A stretch of DNA of 64,000 nt from Alistipes montrealensis (GCF_018362775.1 NZ_JAGYXY010000001.1:325126-389125), one strand, 5' to 3'; counted from the stretch's first letter, positions 17,852 through 26,916 are shown. Program-made: numbers and translations. The notes: a model not told the origin generated them from the letters alone.

Positions 17852-19858
17852 ATGAAACGAATCGTCACATTAGCCGTTCTCCTGTCCTCGACCTGCATTT
17901 CCGGATTCTGTCAGCAGAAAGAACCGGAATACGAAGCGTACAAAACCGAATACGCAACAGACAGCACCGGGAAATCAGTTCCCGTGGAGAATCCGGAATA
18001 CTACCGCATACGGGCAAAGGACGGCTCGTCCTGGGGTTTTAAAAAAAAGACCGGGGAATTTGCGATCCCCCTCGGCAAATACAAATTCATGAATACCATC
18101 GACAATCGGGGAATGATTCTGGCCCATAAAAAAGGAGGCAAAAAGGGCTACATTGATATTACCGAAAAAGTGCTTATTCCGTTCGTCTATGATGAGATCG
18201 GGGTCTTTTCCAAATGCCAGGCGAAGGACCTGGCTCCGGTCATTATCGACAAGAAACAAGGATTCATCAACCGGAAAGGCGAAGTCATTATTCCCCTAGA
18301 ATACGACGCCCAATCGCGCGTTGCATATTTTTACGAGCCCGGAGTGGCTATATTGACGAAGAACGGCAGGGCCGGAGCCATCGGTCCCGAAAACAATATT
18401 ATCGTTCCATTCGAATACGACGAGGTCAAACGGTCTGACAACAGGGATTGTCTGATCGCTCGAAAAGGCGATAGCTGGATTATTTTTTCGACCGAAGGAA
18501 AACAGTTGTCCGATTACAGCAACCATACGATCGTCGAAGCTCCGTTCGGCTCCCTTCCGGCCGACAGCAAGGGACTTCCGATGCTGATTGCCGAAAACGG
18601 CTACGAGAAAATCCGGAACAGGCTACAAAGCAATATAGAATACATGAACGGCTCCCAACGGGTCAAAGACTCGTTAAAAATGCTTGCCAAGTTGAAATAT
18701 GCTTATATCGACAGTACGGCCCGCGCAATCGTCCCCTTCGGCGTTTACGATTACGCCGAACCTTTCGGGTTGGGACGCAAGGCAATCGTCGTGAAGGATG
18801 GAAAATACGGGTTAATCGACGAATATGGCAAAACCGTCCTCCCCAATAGCTACGATTATCTGGAACGGCCAATGAAATATTCGCATTTCGCCGACATCTA
18901 CGTAGCGACCCGGGGAAATGAGATCACGCTATTCGATAAGGATGCGAATGTGTTTCCCATAAAAGGAATTACATCCTACTCCAACATAGACGGTCTATTA
19001 ATCGCAGCAGATACACAAAACAAAACAGGAATTATAAATTACCAGGGCAAACAGACGATTCCGTTCCTGTACGACACACTATACAGTTGCAAATATGGTG
19101 GATTCATTGCCAAAAAGGATGCCCTTTACGGATACATATCACCTAAAAACGAAATCATCCATTCTTTTGATTATCGGTATATTTACCGGCTGAAAGCGGG
19201 TATGGCCTACATCAACAGCGAAGGAAAGGTCGGGCTCTACGATCATAAAAACCGACTGATCATCCCGTTCGAATACGATATGATCTACGACACGTATTAT
19301 GGCCAAAAGGGGAAAGACCGGTATATCGTCCAGAAAGAGGGGAAAGTAGGCACTGTTGACAGCGACAACGAAGTGGTTATTCCGATCCTATACGACGGAC
19401 TGTCCGGATGGGTCGAGTATGGTCCCAAAGGACATTTCGTCAAAAAAGACGGCAAATACGGACTGATCTCACCCGAAGGTAAAACGATCGTACCAATCGA
19501 ATACGACTATGTGGGGCTGCCCGTCAAGGGCGTCATCGTTGTCCGCAAAGCAGGAAAATACGGGGCCATATCTTGGAATAACAGGGTAATCCTGCCGTGC
19601 ATCTACGACAAATTGATCGACGATATCAGTTTTTGGAGTTTTGATTTTGGAGAGAAGCACGAAGACAAACTGGTGGCCCTGAAAGATGGAATATGGAGTT
19701 ATTTCGACCCGACAGGTAAACTTATCCGCACGAACGTGCCGAAAGAAGAAATCCAAAAATATTACCAATATATCTTCGACTGGGGCGAACCGTCCAACGA
19801 GAGTCCAGACTTCAACATGATACAGGCAGGCGGTCTTGTGTGGGAAGATATGCAATAA
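17852..19858 (+). CDS. Secreted WG-repeat protein
   Basis: A 668-residue protein with a signal peptide (MKRIVTLAVLLSSTCISGFC) and about eleven WG-type repeats, each of the form GKYGLIDxxGKxIIPxxYDxx, for example around residues 108-130, 309-334 and 531-556, plus a degenerate last unit. WG repeats form beta-strand arrays thought to bind ligands or proteins; no enzyme domain is seen. The gene is visibly more AT-rich than its neighbours and is isolated by intergenic gaps, which could reflect transfer or relaxed codon use. Function unknown. Confidence 0.88.
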   Translation: MKRIVTLAVLLSSTCISGFCQQKEPEYEAYKTEYATDSTGKSVPVENPEYYRIRAKDGSSWGFKKKTGEFAIPLGKYKFMNTIDNRGMILAHKKGGKKGYIDITEKVLIPFVYDEIGVFSKCQAKDLAPVIIDKKQGFINRKGEVIIPLEYDAQSRVAYFYEPGVAILTKNGRAGAIGPENNIIVPFEYDEVKRSDNRDCLIARKGDSWIIFSTEGKQLSDYSNHTIVEAPFGSLPADSKGLPMLIAENGYEKIRNRLQSNIEYMNGSQRVKDSLKMLAKLKYAYIDSTARAIVPFGVYDYAEPFGLGRKAIVVKDGKYGLIDEYGKTVLPNSYDYLERPMKYSHFADIYVATRGNEITLFDKDANVFPIKGITSYSNIDGLLIAADTQNKTGIINYQGKQTIPFLYDTLYSCKYGGFIAKKDALYGYISPKNEIIHSFDYRYIYRLKAGMAYINSEGKVGLYDHKNRLIIPFEYDMIYDTYYGQKGKDRYIVQKEGKVGTVDSDNEVVIPILYDGLSGWVEYGPKGHFVKKDGKYGLISPEGKTIVPIEYDYVGLPVKGVIVVRKAGKYGAISWNNRVILPCIYDKLIDDISFWSFDFGEKHEDKLVALKDGIWSYFDPTGKLIRTNVPKEEIQKYYQYIFDWGEPSNESPDFNMIQAGGLVWEDMQ

Positions 19859-19861
19859 AAA

Positions 19862-19883
19862 CGGGGCAGTAAAAACCGCCCCG
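19862..19883 (-). terminator. Intrinsic terminator of the CSD-RRM operon
   Basis: On the minus strand, stem CGGGGC/GCCCCG with a 10-base loop is followed by TTTTTAT. It lies 58 bases past the RRM stop. Confidence 0.7.
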
Positions 19884-19940
19884 CTCCGTATGGTATGGGG
19901 AGAAGACTCCCCCTGAGTCCGTTCTGAAATAATCCGGAGA

Positions 19941-20300
19941 TTAGTACCGGTTGCGACCGTAGCCGCCGCCGTAGCCACCGCCACGGTTGCCGCCGCCGTA
20001 ACCGCCTCCACGGTTGCCACCGCCGCGATTGCCGCCGAAGCTGCCCGAAGGACGCTCCTCACGGGGACGAGCCACGTTAACCGTGATCGTCTGACCCTCG
20101 AAGTTGGTTCCGTTGAGCTGGTCGATGGCCTTCTGACCCTCTTCCTCATTGGGCATCTCGACGAAGCCGAAACCGCGCGAACGGCCCGTCTCCCGGTCGG
20201 TAATAACGTTAGCCGACGCTACTTCGCCGAACTGCATGAATAAATTTCCTAAGCTCTCACTGCTCGTGCCCCAGCTCAGATGCGAAACATAAATGTTCAT
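19941..20300 (-). CDS. RRM RNA-binding protein with glycine-rich tail
   Basis: A single-stranded RNA-binding protein of 119 residues. One RRM spans residues 1-80 with RNP2 (IYVSHL) and RNP1 (RGFGFVEM), followed by a low-complexity tail rich in Gly, Asn, Arg and Tyr (GGGNRGGGYGGGNRGGG). Bacteroidota and Cyanobacteria encode such eukaryote-like RRM proteins, often cold-induced. It follows the cold-shock gene by 27 bases on the same strand, so the two appear to be one operon with a related role in RNA folding or translation at low temperature (inference). Confidence 0.92.
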   Translation of the reverse strand: MNIYVSHLSWGTSSESLGNLFMQFGEVASANVITDRETGRSRGFGFVEMPNEEEGQKAIDQLNGTNFEGQTITVNVARPREERPSGSFGGNRGGGNRGGGYGGGNRGGGYGGGYGRNRY

Positions 20301-20327
20301 TCTCTTGATAAGTTAATTAAAAAAGTG

Positions 20328-20774
20328 TTATTTGTTAATGATAGCTATTCGTACTGCATTCATTCCCCGCGTACCGCGTTCGAGTTCGAACGTTACCTTG
20401 TCTCCCTCGGCAATACCTGCCGGGGCATTGGTAATATGGAAAAAGTATTTCTCGGAACCGGCGGCATCCTTGATAAAGCCGTAGCCTTTGGATGCGGTGA
20501 AATATTCCACCCGGCCGCTCATCGGCTCCTCTTCCTCGATTTCCGACTGTCTCGGTACGGAAACTTCGATCAGCGAAGCGTCGATCTCCTCCTTGGGTTT
20601 CACGTCCTGCGGGGTTGTGTGAAGAACGCCGTTTTCATCGACATACGCCAGCATGTCCTCGAAACTGCGGCTCCCGCCGCTCAGACGCTCCTCTTTTTTC
20701 TTCTGCTTGTCCTGACGTTTGGTCTGCTTTAATTTCTCTCTTTCTCTTTTTCCCGATGTAATTCGTTTGGCCAT
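20328..20774 (-). CDS. Cold-shock-domain protein with basic/acidic N-terminal extension
   Basis: A 148-residue protein. Residues 1-80 are charged: a Lys/Arg-rich start (KREREKLKQTKRQDKQKKK) and then an acidic segment. The C-terminal 65 residues are a CspA-like cold-shock domain with RNP-like motifs KGYGFI and YFFHIT. It is longer than a plain CspA (about 70 residues); this N-terminal extension is seen in Bacteroidota Csp proteins. It would bind RNA as a chaperone. The first gene of an operon with the RRM gene; possible -7 boxes lie 37 and about 165 bases upstream of the start. Confidence 0.92.
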   Translation of the reverse strand: MAKRITSGKREREKLKQTKRQDKQKKKEERLSGGSRSFEDMLAYVDENGVLHTTPQDVKPKEEIDASLIEVSVPRQSEIEEEEPMSGRVEYFTASKGYGFIKDAAGSEKYFFHITNAPAGIAEGDKVTFELERGTRGMNAVRIAIINK

Positions 20775-21145
20775 TTATCAATTTAATTTTTTGCATTACC
20801 GAAGCGCACGCAAACGTACTGCTCCCAACAAAAGAGCAAGCTAATGAGGTCGATTTTGAGAATGGGGGAAACCACGGTGGACTGCGGGATCAAACACCTA
20901 CAAGAAAGATTCAGAACAAAACTCGATTGTTTGGCAGCAAAGATACATATATTATTCCAGATTTCCTATTTTTCTGATTTTTATCTCGATTACAATGTCA
21001 TTTCACCGCCCGGAAGCCGCCTGACGGCCTGCATTTCAAATTCGTTTCAGATTTAGGCCCCAACTTTGCATCACCGTTTCCCGGACTCCGCATATTTTTT
21101 GTACTTTTGTACGGGACGTAACCGAAAGAGAATTAACAGACAGAA
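20775..21145. other. Intergenic region between the divergent CSD operon and porin gene
   Basis: 371 bases with no credible gene (a 70-codon frame at 20844-21056 lacks homology features). On the minus strand, two -7-like boxes face the cold-shock gene: TACGTTTG at 20811-20818 and TATCTTTG at 20939-20946. On the plus strand, TACTTTTG at 21102-21109 faces the porin. Confidence 0.5.
21102..21109 (+). promoter_or_regulatory. -7 element for the porin gene
   Basis: TACTTTTG matches TAnnTTTG, 36 bases before the porin ATG. A weak -33 (TTTC at 21077-21080, 21-base spacer) is present. Confidence 0.5.
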
Positions 21146-22420
21146 ATGATGAGAAAATTAACGGTCCTGCTCCTGCTGACAACCTGCTGGTCGTTGGCCG
21201 CAGCCCAGGAGGCGACACAACCCCAGACGACGCAAAAGCGCAAACCCCGCACCGAAATCTTCGCCGCCGATTCGACCGGCGAGCTGTTGGCGCAACTACG
21301 CAACATGCCCAATATCGAGATCGGCAAGGGCATCACCTTCCGACCCAAAAACGACTGGTTCGAACTGACGATGCGTTTCCGCATGCAAAACCTGCTGGCG
21401 CTGTCGTTCGACGACGATTTCACGCTCACCAAGACCGAAGCCCGCGTGAAACGGCTCCGGCTGCGCTTCGACGGATATATCTACTCGCCCAAACTGGTCT
21501 ACTCGGTCCAGTTGGGCTTCACCTCCTACGACACCGAACCGCTGCCCGACGGCAGCATGAACATCGTGCGCGACGCCATCGTCTACTATGTGCCCAACGC
21601 CACCTGGAATATCGGGTTCGGACAGACCAAGATCAAGGCCAACCGGGCGCGGATCAACTCGTCGAGCGCCTTACAGTTCGTCGACCGCAGTATCGTCAAC
21701 AGCGAGTTCAACCTCGACCGCGATTTCGGATTCTTCGGTGAATACAACATGCGCCAGAGCGAAGGTTTCAACCTCTCGGCCAAAGGCTCCGTCACGCTGG
21801 GCGAAGGCCGCAACTGGGGCAGTTCCCCGAACGGTGGCCTGGCTTACACGGGACGCCTGGAACTCTATCCGCTGGGACGTTTCAAATCGAAGGGCGATGT
21901 CATCGAGGGCGATTACGAATACGAAGAGCGGCCTAAAATACTACTCGCCGGGGCCTACTCCTACAACCACAAAGCTTCGCGGCTGAAGGGCCAGCGGGGC
22001 GGCCTGATGCCCGACGACGCAACGCGCAACCTCGGCTCCTACTTCGTCGATTTCATCCTCGAATACCGGGGATTCGCCTTCTATACCGATTTCATGGGCC
22101 GCTCGTGCAGCGAACCGCTGTTCGATCCCGAAAGCAACGCCTTTGTATATAAGGGGCAAGGCCTCAACCTACAGGCCAGCTACCTGTTCAACCGCAAATG
22201 GGAAGTCGCCCTGCGCAACTCGACGCTCTTCCCCGACAGCGAGGTACAGCCGTTCGCGGGATATAAAAACTGGAACCAGACGACGCTGGGCGTCACGCGT
22301 TACATCATCGGCCACAGCCTCAAAGTGCAGGCCGACATGTCGTACAACAGCCGCAGCCAATCGCTGAACCCCAACTACAACCGCTGGGAAATGCGGTTCC
22401 AGTTGGAACTGGGGCTTTGA
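21146..22420 (+). CDS. Phosphate-selective porin O/P-family outer-membrane protein
   Basis: A 424-residue outer-membrane beta-barrel with a signal peptide (RKLTVLLLLTTCWSLAAAQ) and alternating strands ending in the aromatic/hydrophobic strand WEMRFQLELGL. Features such as RVKRLRLRFDGYIYSPKLVY and WNIGFGQTKIKANRARINSS are typical of the Porin_O_P (OprO/OprP-like) family. It probably passes anions or small solutes; specificity cannot be read. It stands alone, followed by a bidirectional terminator. ATG codons at 21146 and 21149 are equivalent choices. Confidence 0.85.
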   Translation: MMRKLTVLLLLTTCWSLAAAQEATQPQTTQKRKPRTEIFAADSTGELLAQLRNMPNIEIGKGITFRPKNDWFELTMRFRMQNLLALSFDDDFTLTKTEARVKRLRLRFDGYIYSPKLVYSVQLGFTSYDTEPLPDGSMNIVRDAIVYYVPNATWNIGFGQTKIKANRARINSSSALQFVDRSIVNSEFNLDRDFGFFGEYNMRQSEGFNLSAKGSVTLGEGRNWGSSPNGGLAYTGRLELYPLGRFKSKGDVIEGDYEYEERPKILLAGAYSYNHKASRLKGQRGGLMPDDATRNLGSYFVDFILEYRGFAFYTDFMGRSCSEPLFDPESNAFVYKGQGLNLQASYLFNRKWEVALRNSTLFPDSEVQPFAGYKNWNQTTLGVTRYIIGHSLKVQADMSYNSRSQSLNPNYNRWEMRFQLELGL

Positions 22421-22426
22421 TAAAAG

Positions 22427-22451
22427 AATCCCGGACTTTCGGTCCGGGATT
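22427..22451. terminator. Bidirectional intrinsic terminator
   Basis: Perfect inverted repeat AATCCCGGAC/GTCCGGGATT with a 5-base loop and flanking A and T runs, between the convergent porin and exonuclease genes. Confidence 0.85.
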
Positions 22452-22457
22452 TTTATT

Positions 22458-22952
22458 TTACAGGATTTTCAAGGCGATTTGCGCGCAGGCTTCGGCGTCG
22501 GCCAGGGCGTGGTGGTGGTTTTCGAGTTCGAAACCGCAGGCGGCGGAGACGGTATGCAACTGGTGGTTGGGCAGGCGGCTCCCGAAAGTGCGGCGCGAAG
22601 CGCGGCAGGTGCAGTAGAACGTATAACCGGGATATGGCATGCCGTAAAGATCGAACACGGCGCGCAGGCAGCCCTCGTCGAAAGGCGAGTTGTGGGCCAC
22701 GAGCGGCAGCCCCGCGATACGGGGTTCGACCTCGTGCCACACCGACGCGAAATCGGGCGCTTCAACCGTATCTTCATAAGTCAGGCCGTGAATAGCCGTC
22801 GTAAAACGGCTGTAAAAATTGGGCCGGGGACGGATCAGGCGGTAAAACGTATCGACCACCTCGCCGCCGCGCACGACGACGACGCCCACCGAGCAGACGC
22901 TCGTGCGTTGACCGTTGGCCGTTTCGAAGTCTATGGCTGCAAAATCTTTCAT
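22458..22952 (-). CDS. DnaQ-like DEDDh 3'-5' exonuclease
   Basis: A 164-residue nuclease domain with DEDDh motifs: Exo I FAAIDFETANG (Asp/Glu metal ligands), Exo II AHNSPFDEGCL and Exo III HHHALADAEACA (His and Asp). A single domain with no polymerase or RecQ attachment resembles stand-alone DnaQ/ExoX-like enzymes, which degrade or proofread DNA or RNA ends. The start at 22952 places Exo I near the N-terminus; the 18-residue upstream extension is unlikely, because a -7-like TATATTTG (22981-22974) would lie inside it. Specific substrate unknown. Confidence 0.88.
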   Translation of the reverse strand: MKDFAAIDFETANGQRTSVCSVGVVVVRGGEVVDTFYRLIRPRPNFYSRFTTAIHGLTYEDTVEAPDFASVWHEVEPRIAGLPLVAHNSPFDEGCLRAVFDLYGMPYPGYTFYCTCRASRRTFGSRLPNHQLHTVSAACGFELENHHHALADAEACAQIALKIL

Positions 22953-23158
22953 CGTTTCAGTATATGCGTCCTGCAAATATACGCATTTCCGCGTCGGGAC
23001 GTACATCCCGAACGAAAAAAAGCTCCGCCTATTGCAGACGGAGCCGGATGAAGTTCAGGATAGGATAGTCAGGTGGCGAGGTCAACCGCCATGGTTCACG
23101 CTGCAAAACTACCCCGCCGCCGTTTCACCCGTACGACGATCCCGTGACAATAAAACGA

Positions 23159-23191
23159 ACGAACCGTTGCAAACGGGTTACAACGGTTCGT
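23159..23191 (-). terminator. Intrinsic terminator after the sulfatase gene
   Basis: Perfect 11-bp inverted repeat ACGAACCGTTG/CAACGGTTCGT with an 11-base loop, followed on the minus strand by TCGTTTTATT. Confidence 0.75.
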
Positions 23192-23212
23192 CCGGATCTT
23201 CAGGCAGGATCG

Positions 23213-24916
23213 CTACCAGTTCTCGCCGCCGACGGCTGCCCAGTCCTCGACCTGCGCCCGGGCGGCCCACGCCTCCCATTCGGCAGCCAGTTCCCGCACC
23301 AGTTCGGGATGCTGCGCCGCCAAATCGCGGGTCTCGGTGCGGTCCGTTTCAAGGTCGTAGAGTTCCCATGCGCCGCCCGACGGATAGGCGCGCAGCGTAC
23401 GCCAACTGCCCGGATATTCGGCGACGAGTTTCCACCGTCCGCGCCGGACAGCCTTGTTGCCCTCGTGCTCCCAGAACATCGTGCGAGTCGTGTCGATACG
23501 GTTTTCGCGGAACGTCGCAGCGAAACTCCGCCCCTCGGCCGGAATGGTTTTCAGGCCCCGGATCGAATCGGGATATTCGCCGCCGGCCAGTTCGAGGAAT
23601 GTGGGCATAAAATCGGCGATACCGAAAACGCCGTCGCGGAAAGCGCCTTTGTCGGTGATTTTTCCGCCCCATGAGACGATCATCGGAGCGCAGATGCCGC
23701 CTTCGTGAATCCAACTCTTGTAACGGCGGAACGGCGTGCCGCAGAGGTGCGCCCACTGGGGCCCGTAGCTGCCGTAGGTGTCGTCGGGACCGAGCGCCAG
23801 GCCCGGGATGTCGCCCGCGTGCACGGGGCGTCCGTCGCGCGTCCGGGCGGGAATCATCCGGTCGCCCCAATGTTTTCCGGTACGTTCGACCGTATTGTGC
23901 AAATGCCCTTCGTTCGAAGCGCCGTTATCCGACAGGAAGACGATCAGCGTGTTGTCGAGCAGGCCGCGGCGGCGCAGGTCGCCGACGATCTCGCCCACGC
24001 CGGCATCCATCTGTTCGACCATCGCGGCGTAGACCTCCATGCGCATCTGCTGCCACTCCTTCCCGGTCTCGTCGGCCCAGTCGTAGCATTGTTCGTCTTT
24101 TGAAGGCAGCACGGCGTCGGCAGGGAGGACGCCCATGCGCTTCATCCGCCCGAAACGCTGCATACGCAGCGAATCCCAGCCCGCAGCGAAACGTCCCTTG
24201 TATTTTTCGATGTATTCGGGACGGGCGTGCAGCGGATAATGGGGCGCGGTGTAGGCCACATAGAGGAAAAACGGATTGTCCTCCCCGGCCATCTCCCCGA
24301 TAAACTGCCGGGCGCGGTCGGTGATGGCCTCCGTATAATAATAGTCGCCTTCGGCGCGGATCGGGGTGTTGCCGTCGAACAGGCACTTGGGGTCCCAGAA
24401 ACTGCCGTGCCCGCTCAGCGTGCCGTAAAAGCGTTCGAAGCCGCGCTGCATGGGCCACTGCGAAGTGTCGCCCGCAGGATCGGTATTGTTCGTAACATGC
24501 CATTTGCCCGACATGGCCGTCTGGTAACCGCTCGCACGAAGTGCCTCGGCCAGCGTCACGGAGTTCGGAGCCAGCGTACCGCGGTAACCCGGATAGCCCC
24601 GGTCAGCGACCATGTGGCCGACGCCCGCAAGGTGGGGCGTAAGGCCCGTAAGCAGGCTCGCCCGCGAAGGACAACTGCGCGCCGTGTTGTAAAACTGGCG
24701 GTAACGAAGGCCGTTGGCGGCCAGCGAATCGAGGTTGGGAGTCGAAATCTCACCCCCGAAACAGCCCAGGTCGCTGAACCCCAGGTCGTCGGCAAGAATC
24801 AGCACGATGTTGGGCCGCTCGTCGGCAGGGGCCTTTTCAGCGCAGGCCGTGAGCGTCGCAACTCCCGTCACGGCGGCGCCTGCAAGGCAGAATTTTTCCA
24901 ATGCGTTCGGTTTCAT
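23213..24916 (-). CDS. Type I (S1) sulfatase lipoprotein, serine-type
   Basis: A 567-residue alkaline-phosphatase-fold sulfatase that would remove sulfate esters from glycans. It has a lipoprotein signal with lipobox LTAC (Cys25). Metal-binding DD lies in LILADDLGF. The formylglycine motif aligned as [C/S]xPxR is S81-C82-P83-S84-R85 in ARSCPSRASLLTG; the AGT codon at 24674-24676 makes this a serine-type enzyme, needing an anaerobic radical SAM maturase not present in the window. FLSDNGASNEG supplies the C-terminal-side metal ligands. It has its own promoter and terminator, so it is monocistronic. Substrate unknown. Confidence 0.92.
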   Translation of the reverse strand: MKPNALEKFCLAGAAVTGVATLTACAEKAPADERPNIVLILADDLGFSDLGCFGGEISTPNLDSLAANGLRYRQFYNTARSCPSRASLLTGLTPHLAGVGHMVADRGYPGYRGTLAPNSVTLAEALRASGYQTAMSGKWHVTNNTDPAGDTSQWPMQRGFERFYGTLSGHGSFWDPKCLFDGNTPIRAEGDYYYTEAITDRARQFIGEMAGEDNPFFLYVAYTAPHYPLHARPEYIEKYKGRFAAGWDSLRMQRFGRMKRMGVLPADAVLPSKDEQCYDWADETGKEWQQMRMEVYAAMVEQMDAGVGEIVGDLRRRGLLDNTLIVFLSDNGASNEGHLHNTVERTGKHWGDRMIPARTRDGRPVHAGDIPGLALGPDDTYGSYGPQWAHLCGTPFRRYKSWIHEGGICAPMIVSWGGKITDKGAFRDGVFGIADFMPTFLELAGGEYPDSIRGLKTIPAEGRSFAATFRENRIDTTRTMFWEHEGNKAVRRGRWKLVAEYPGSWRTLRAYPSGGAWELYDLETDRTETRDLAAQHPELVRELAAEWEAWAARAQVEDWAAVGGENW

Positions 24917-24985
24917 GTTGTAGATCGGTTAGTCCGGAAAGTGATATTGAATCCTGTATCCGGTCAATTAATCTTATTTGTCAGA

Positions 24986-25016
24986 CAAATATAGATGTTT
25001 TTTCAGGAAAAACAAA
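24986..25016 (-). promoter_or_regulatory. Sigma-A promoter of the sulfatase gene
   Basis: On the minus strand, TTTG (25016-25013), a 19-base spacer and TATATTTG (24993-24986) match the consensus exactly, about 70 bases before the ATG. Confidence 0.8.
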
Positions 25017-25184
25017 AAAACAGACAGTTTATCAACATCTCATATAGTCGGGACAGACAATATAACCCGGCAGACAGGAGGCCGCAGGCCGGGGAAACCG
25101 CCGGCCGGAAGGGAATATCCGGCTGGCAGAAACGAAATGGCCTGCCGAAACGACACGGCCGGGAAAACGGGCGAATGCCGGGAA

Positions 25185-26864
25185 TCAGCCCCTCGCCGGT
25201 TCGGCCGCACCGCCCCCAAGGCCGATCGACTGCACGCACTGTTCGAAATCACCCTCTGCGACGAGCGAGCGCAGCCGCGTGCGCGAACGGTAGCTGTACA
25301 CCGTATTGACTGAACAATGCAGCAGTGCGGCAATCGTCGCCGTGTCGGTAATGCCCAGCCGGACCAGGGCAAAGATGCGCAGTTCCGTCGTGAGGCTTCC
25401 CGCACGGCGGACTTCGACACGGGCATCCTCCGCGAGCAGGCGGTTGAACTCCCCGATAAACGAAGGGAAAAGCCCCAGGAAGGTGGTGTCGAAATTGTGG
25501 TAGAATTCCTTCAGTTCGTCGCTTCGGACATCGGTTCCGGCATACTCGCGCCGCAGTTCGTCGGAACGTCCGTCGCGCAGCATTTTACCGACATAGCGAT
25601 AGGTGTCGGCCAATTTGTAGATATATTCGGAGATCGTCTTCAGAAAGCCGCCGATATAGACCTCCTTGATACGGTTGGCGTCGGCGATGCGGATGTTCTG
25701 CCGGCTCAGGTCGGCATTGGTCTCGCGCAGACTGGCGGCCAGTTCGGCCAGTTTTACGTTCGACTCGCGCAGGGTTTGCTGCACGGCGTTGAGCCGCCGG
25801 TTCTGGCGCAGGACGAACAGCACGCCCCCGATTGCCGAAAGGGCGAAAAGGAAAGCGAAAAGGGTCAGCACGACATACATCGTGCGTACCCGGGCATTGC
25901 GCTCGCTGTACGCCTGTTCGATCTGCGGCAGGATCGCCATGTCGCGCCACGAACGGATGGGCGAATTGTAGGCCTGCGTATCGTTGATCGCAACGCGGAT
26001 GCACCGCATCGCCCGCCCGGCATCGCCGCGGCGCAGCAACTCTTCGGCCACTGCGCCCAAAGCGCCGTAGTCGCGGACCGCACCCCGCACATCGGCCATG
26101 GCGGCACGTACGAGCCACTCGAAGCGCGCCGCCTCGTCGCCCCGGTACTTTTCGCTTTCCGATTTGTAAAATGCCGCGCGGGCATAGTCGTGCGACGCAG
26201 GCGGAACACATGCCAACGCACTGTCGCACGCCGCAACGGCACGGTCGTAATCGCCCTCGTCCACAGCGACGAGGTAAGCGAAGTAGAAACGTTTCGAAAC
26301 AGCGTCGGTGGTCTCCAGCGCACGGCGGGCATAATAGTCCTCGCAGGCCCGGAACCGGTCGCGCTGGGGCCCCGGTTCGCTCTGGCTGCGGCACTCGCGG
26401 TTCTGGCGGTGCTGCGCGGCATAGTAGGCCGCCTGCGTCGCACGGCTCATATGCAGCGTATCGATGATGCCCGCAAGCACCCGGTCGGCTTCGAGGAAGC
26501 GGCCGTTCATGCTGTAACACATCGCCATGACGGACTTGGCACGGATCGTCAGGTCGGCATCCCCGGCCTTCTCGGCCAGCGCGATGCTGCGGCGAAGGTA
26601 ACCGATCGTCGAATCGCTCTGGTAGGCGAAATAACGTTCGGCGATCTCCGCCGTGACGGCATAACGCTCCCGAAAGCCGAGCGCATCGTTCCGCAGCAGG
26701 AGTTTGAGCGAATCGAGGCGCGTCTCGTGCCGAAGCAGGAACTCCTCCCGGCGGTCGAGCAGGCCGTCCAGACGGCGAAGCAGCGTATGTATATCCGAAG
26801 GTTCCCCGGCACGGACACCGGACACAGTGAGAAAAACGACAAAAAGAGCAAGCAGTTTTTTCAT
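25185..26864 (-). CDS. DUF6377-family membrane-bound regulator (TPR-like periplasmic part, LuxR-like HTH)
   Basis: A 559-residue one-component membrane regulator. Order: signal or anchor (MKKLLALFVVFLTVSGVRA), about 300 residues of helical TPR-like repeats in the periplasm, a membrane helix (VLTLFAFLFALSAIGGVLF), a coiled coil (QTLRESNVKLAELAASLRET), the DUF6377 region, and a C-terminal HTH (ELRIFALVRLGITDTATIAALLHCSVNTVYSYRSRTR) resembling LuxR/GerE helices. The family is Bacteroidota-specific and presumed to regulate transcription. It sits between a sulfatase and a divergent GH3 gene, so those are candidate targets (inference). The start at 26864 avoids a longer frame that includes the promoter. 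Confidence 0.85.
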   Translation of the reverse strand: MKKLLALFVVFLTVSGVRAGEPSDIHTLLRRLDGLLDRREEFLLRHETRLDSLKLLLRNDALGFRERYAVTAEIAERYFAYQSDSTIGYLRRSIALAEKAGDADLTIRAKSVMAMCYSMNGRFLEADRVLAGIIDTLHMSRATQAAYYAAQHRQNRECRSQSEPGPQRDRFRACEDYYARRALETTDAVSKRFYFAYLVAVDEGDYDRAVAACDSALACVPPASHDYARAAFYKSESEKYRGDEAARFEWLVRAAMADVRGAVRDYGALGAVAEELLRRGDAGRAMRCIRVAINDTQAYNSPIRSWRDMAILPQIEQAYSERNARVRTMYVVLTLFAFLFALSAIGGVLFVLRQNRRLNAVQQTLRESNVKLAELAASLRETNADLSRQNIRIADANRIKEVYIGGFLKTISEYIYKLADTYRYVGKMLRDGRSDELRREYAGTDVRSDELKEFYHNFDTTFLGLFPSFIGEFNRLLAEDARVEVRRAGSLTTELRIFALVRLGITDTATIAALLHCSVNTVYSYRSRTRLRSLVAEGDFEQCVQSIGLGGGAAEPARG

Positions 26865-26883
26865 TTCAAACGGCAGATTTGCG

Positions 26884-26916
26884 CAAATATAGCGATAAAA
26901 AGCGGGGGAAAGCAAA
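26884..26916 (-). promoter_or_regulatory. Sigma-A promoter of the DUF6377 gene
   Basis: Minus-strand TTTG (26916-26913), 21-base spacer and TATATTTG (26891-26884), 20 bases before the ATG. Confidence 0.8.

Noticed and set aside
19945..20040. Short tandem DNA repeats (GCC/CCG-rich)
   Set aside because: They encode the glycine-rich tail of the RRM protein; not a separate repeat element or CRISPR array.
20844..21056. 70-codon plus-strand frame
   Set aside because: No recognisable features, no promoter, and it overlaps antisense promoter boxes; treated as non-coding.
25020..25184. GC-rich inverted motifs (CCGGCCGG and relatives) downstream of the DUF6377 gene
   Set aside because: No clear stem followed by a T run could be drawn, so no terminator or repeat is called.
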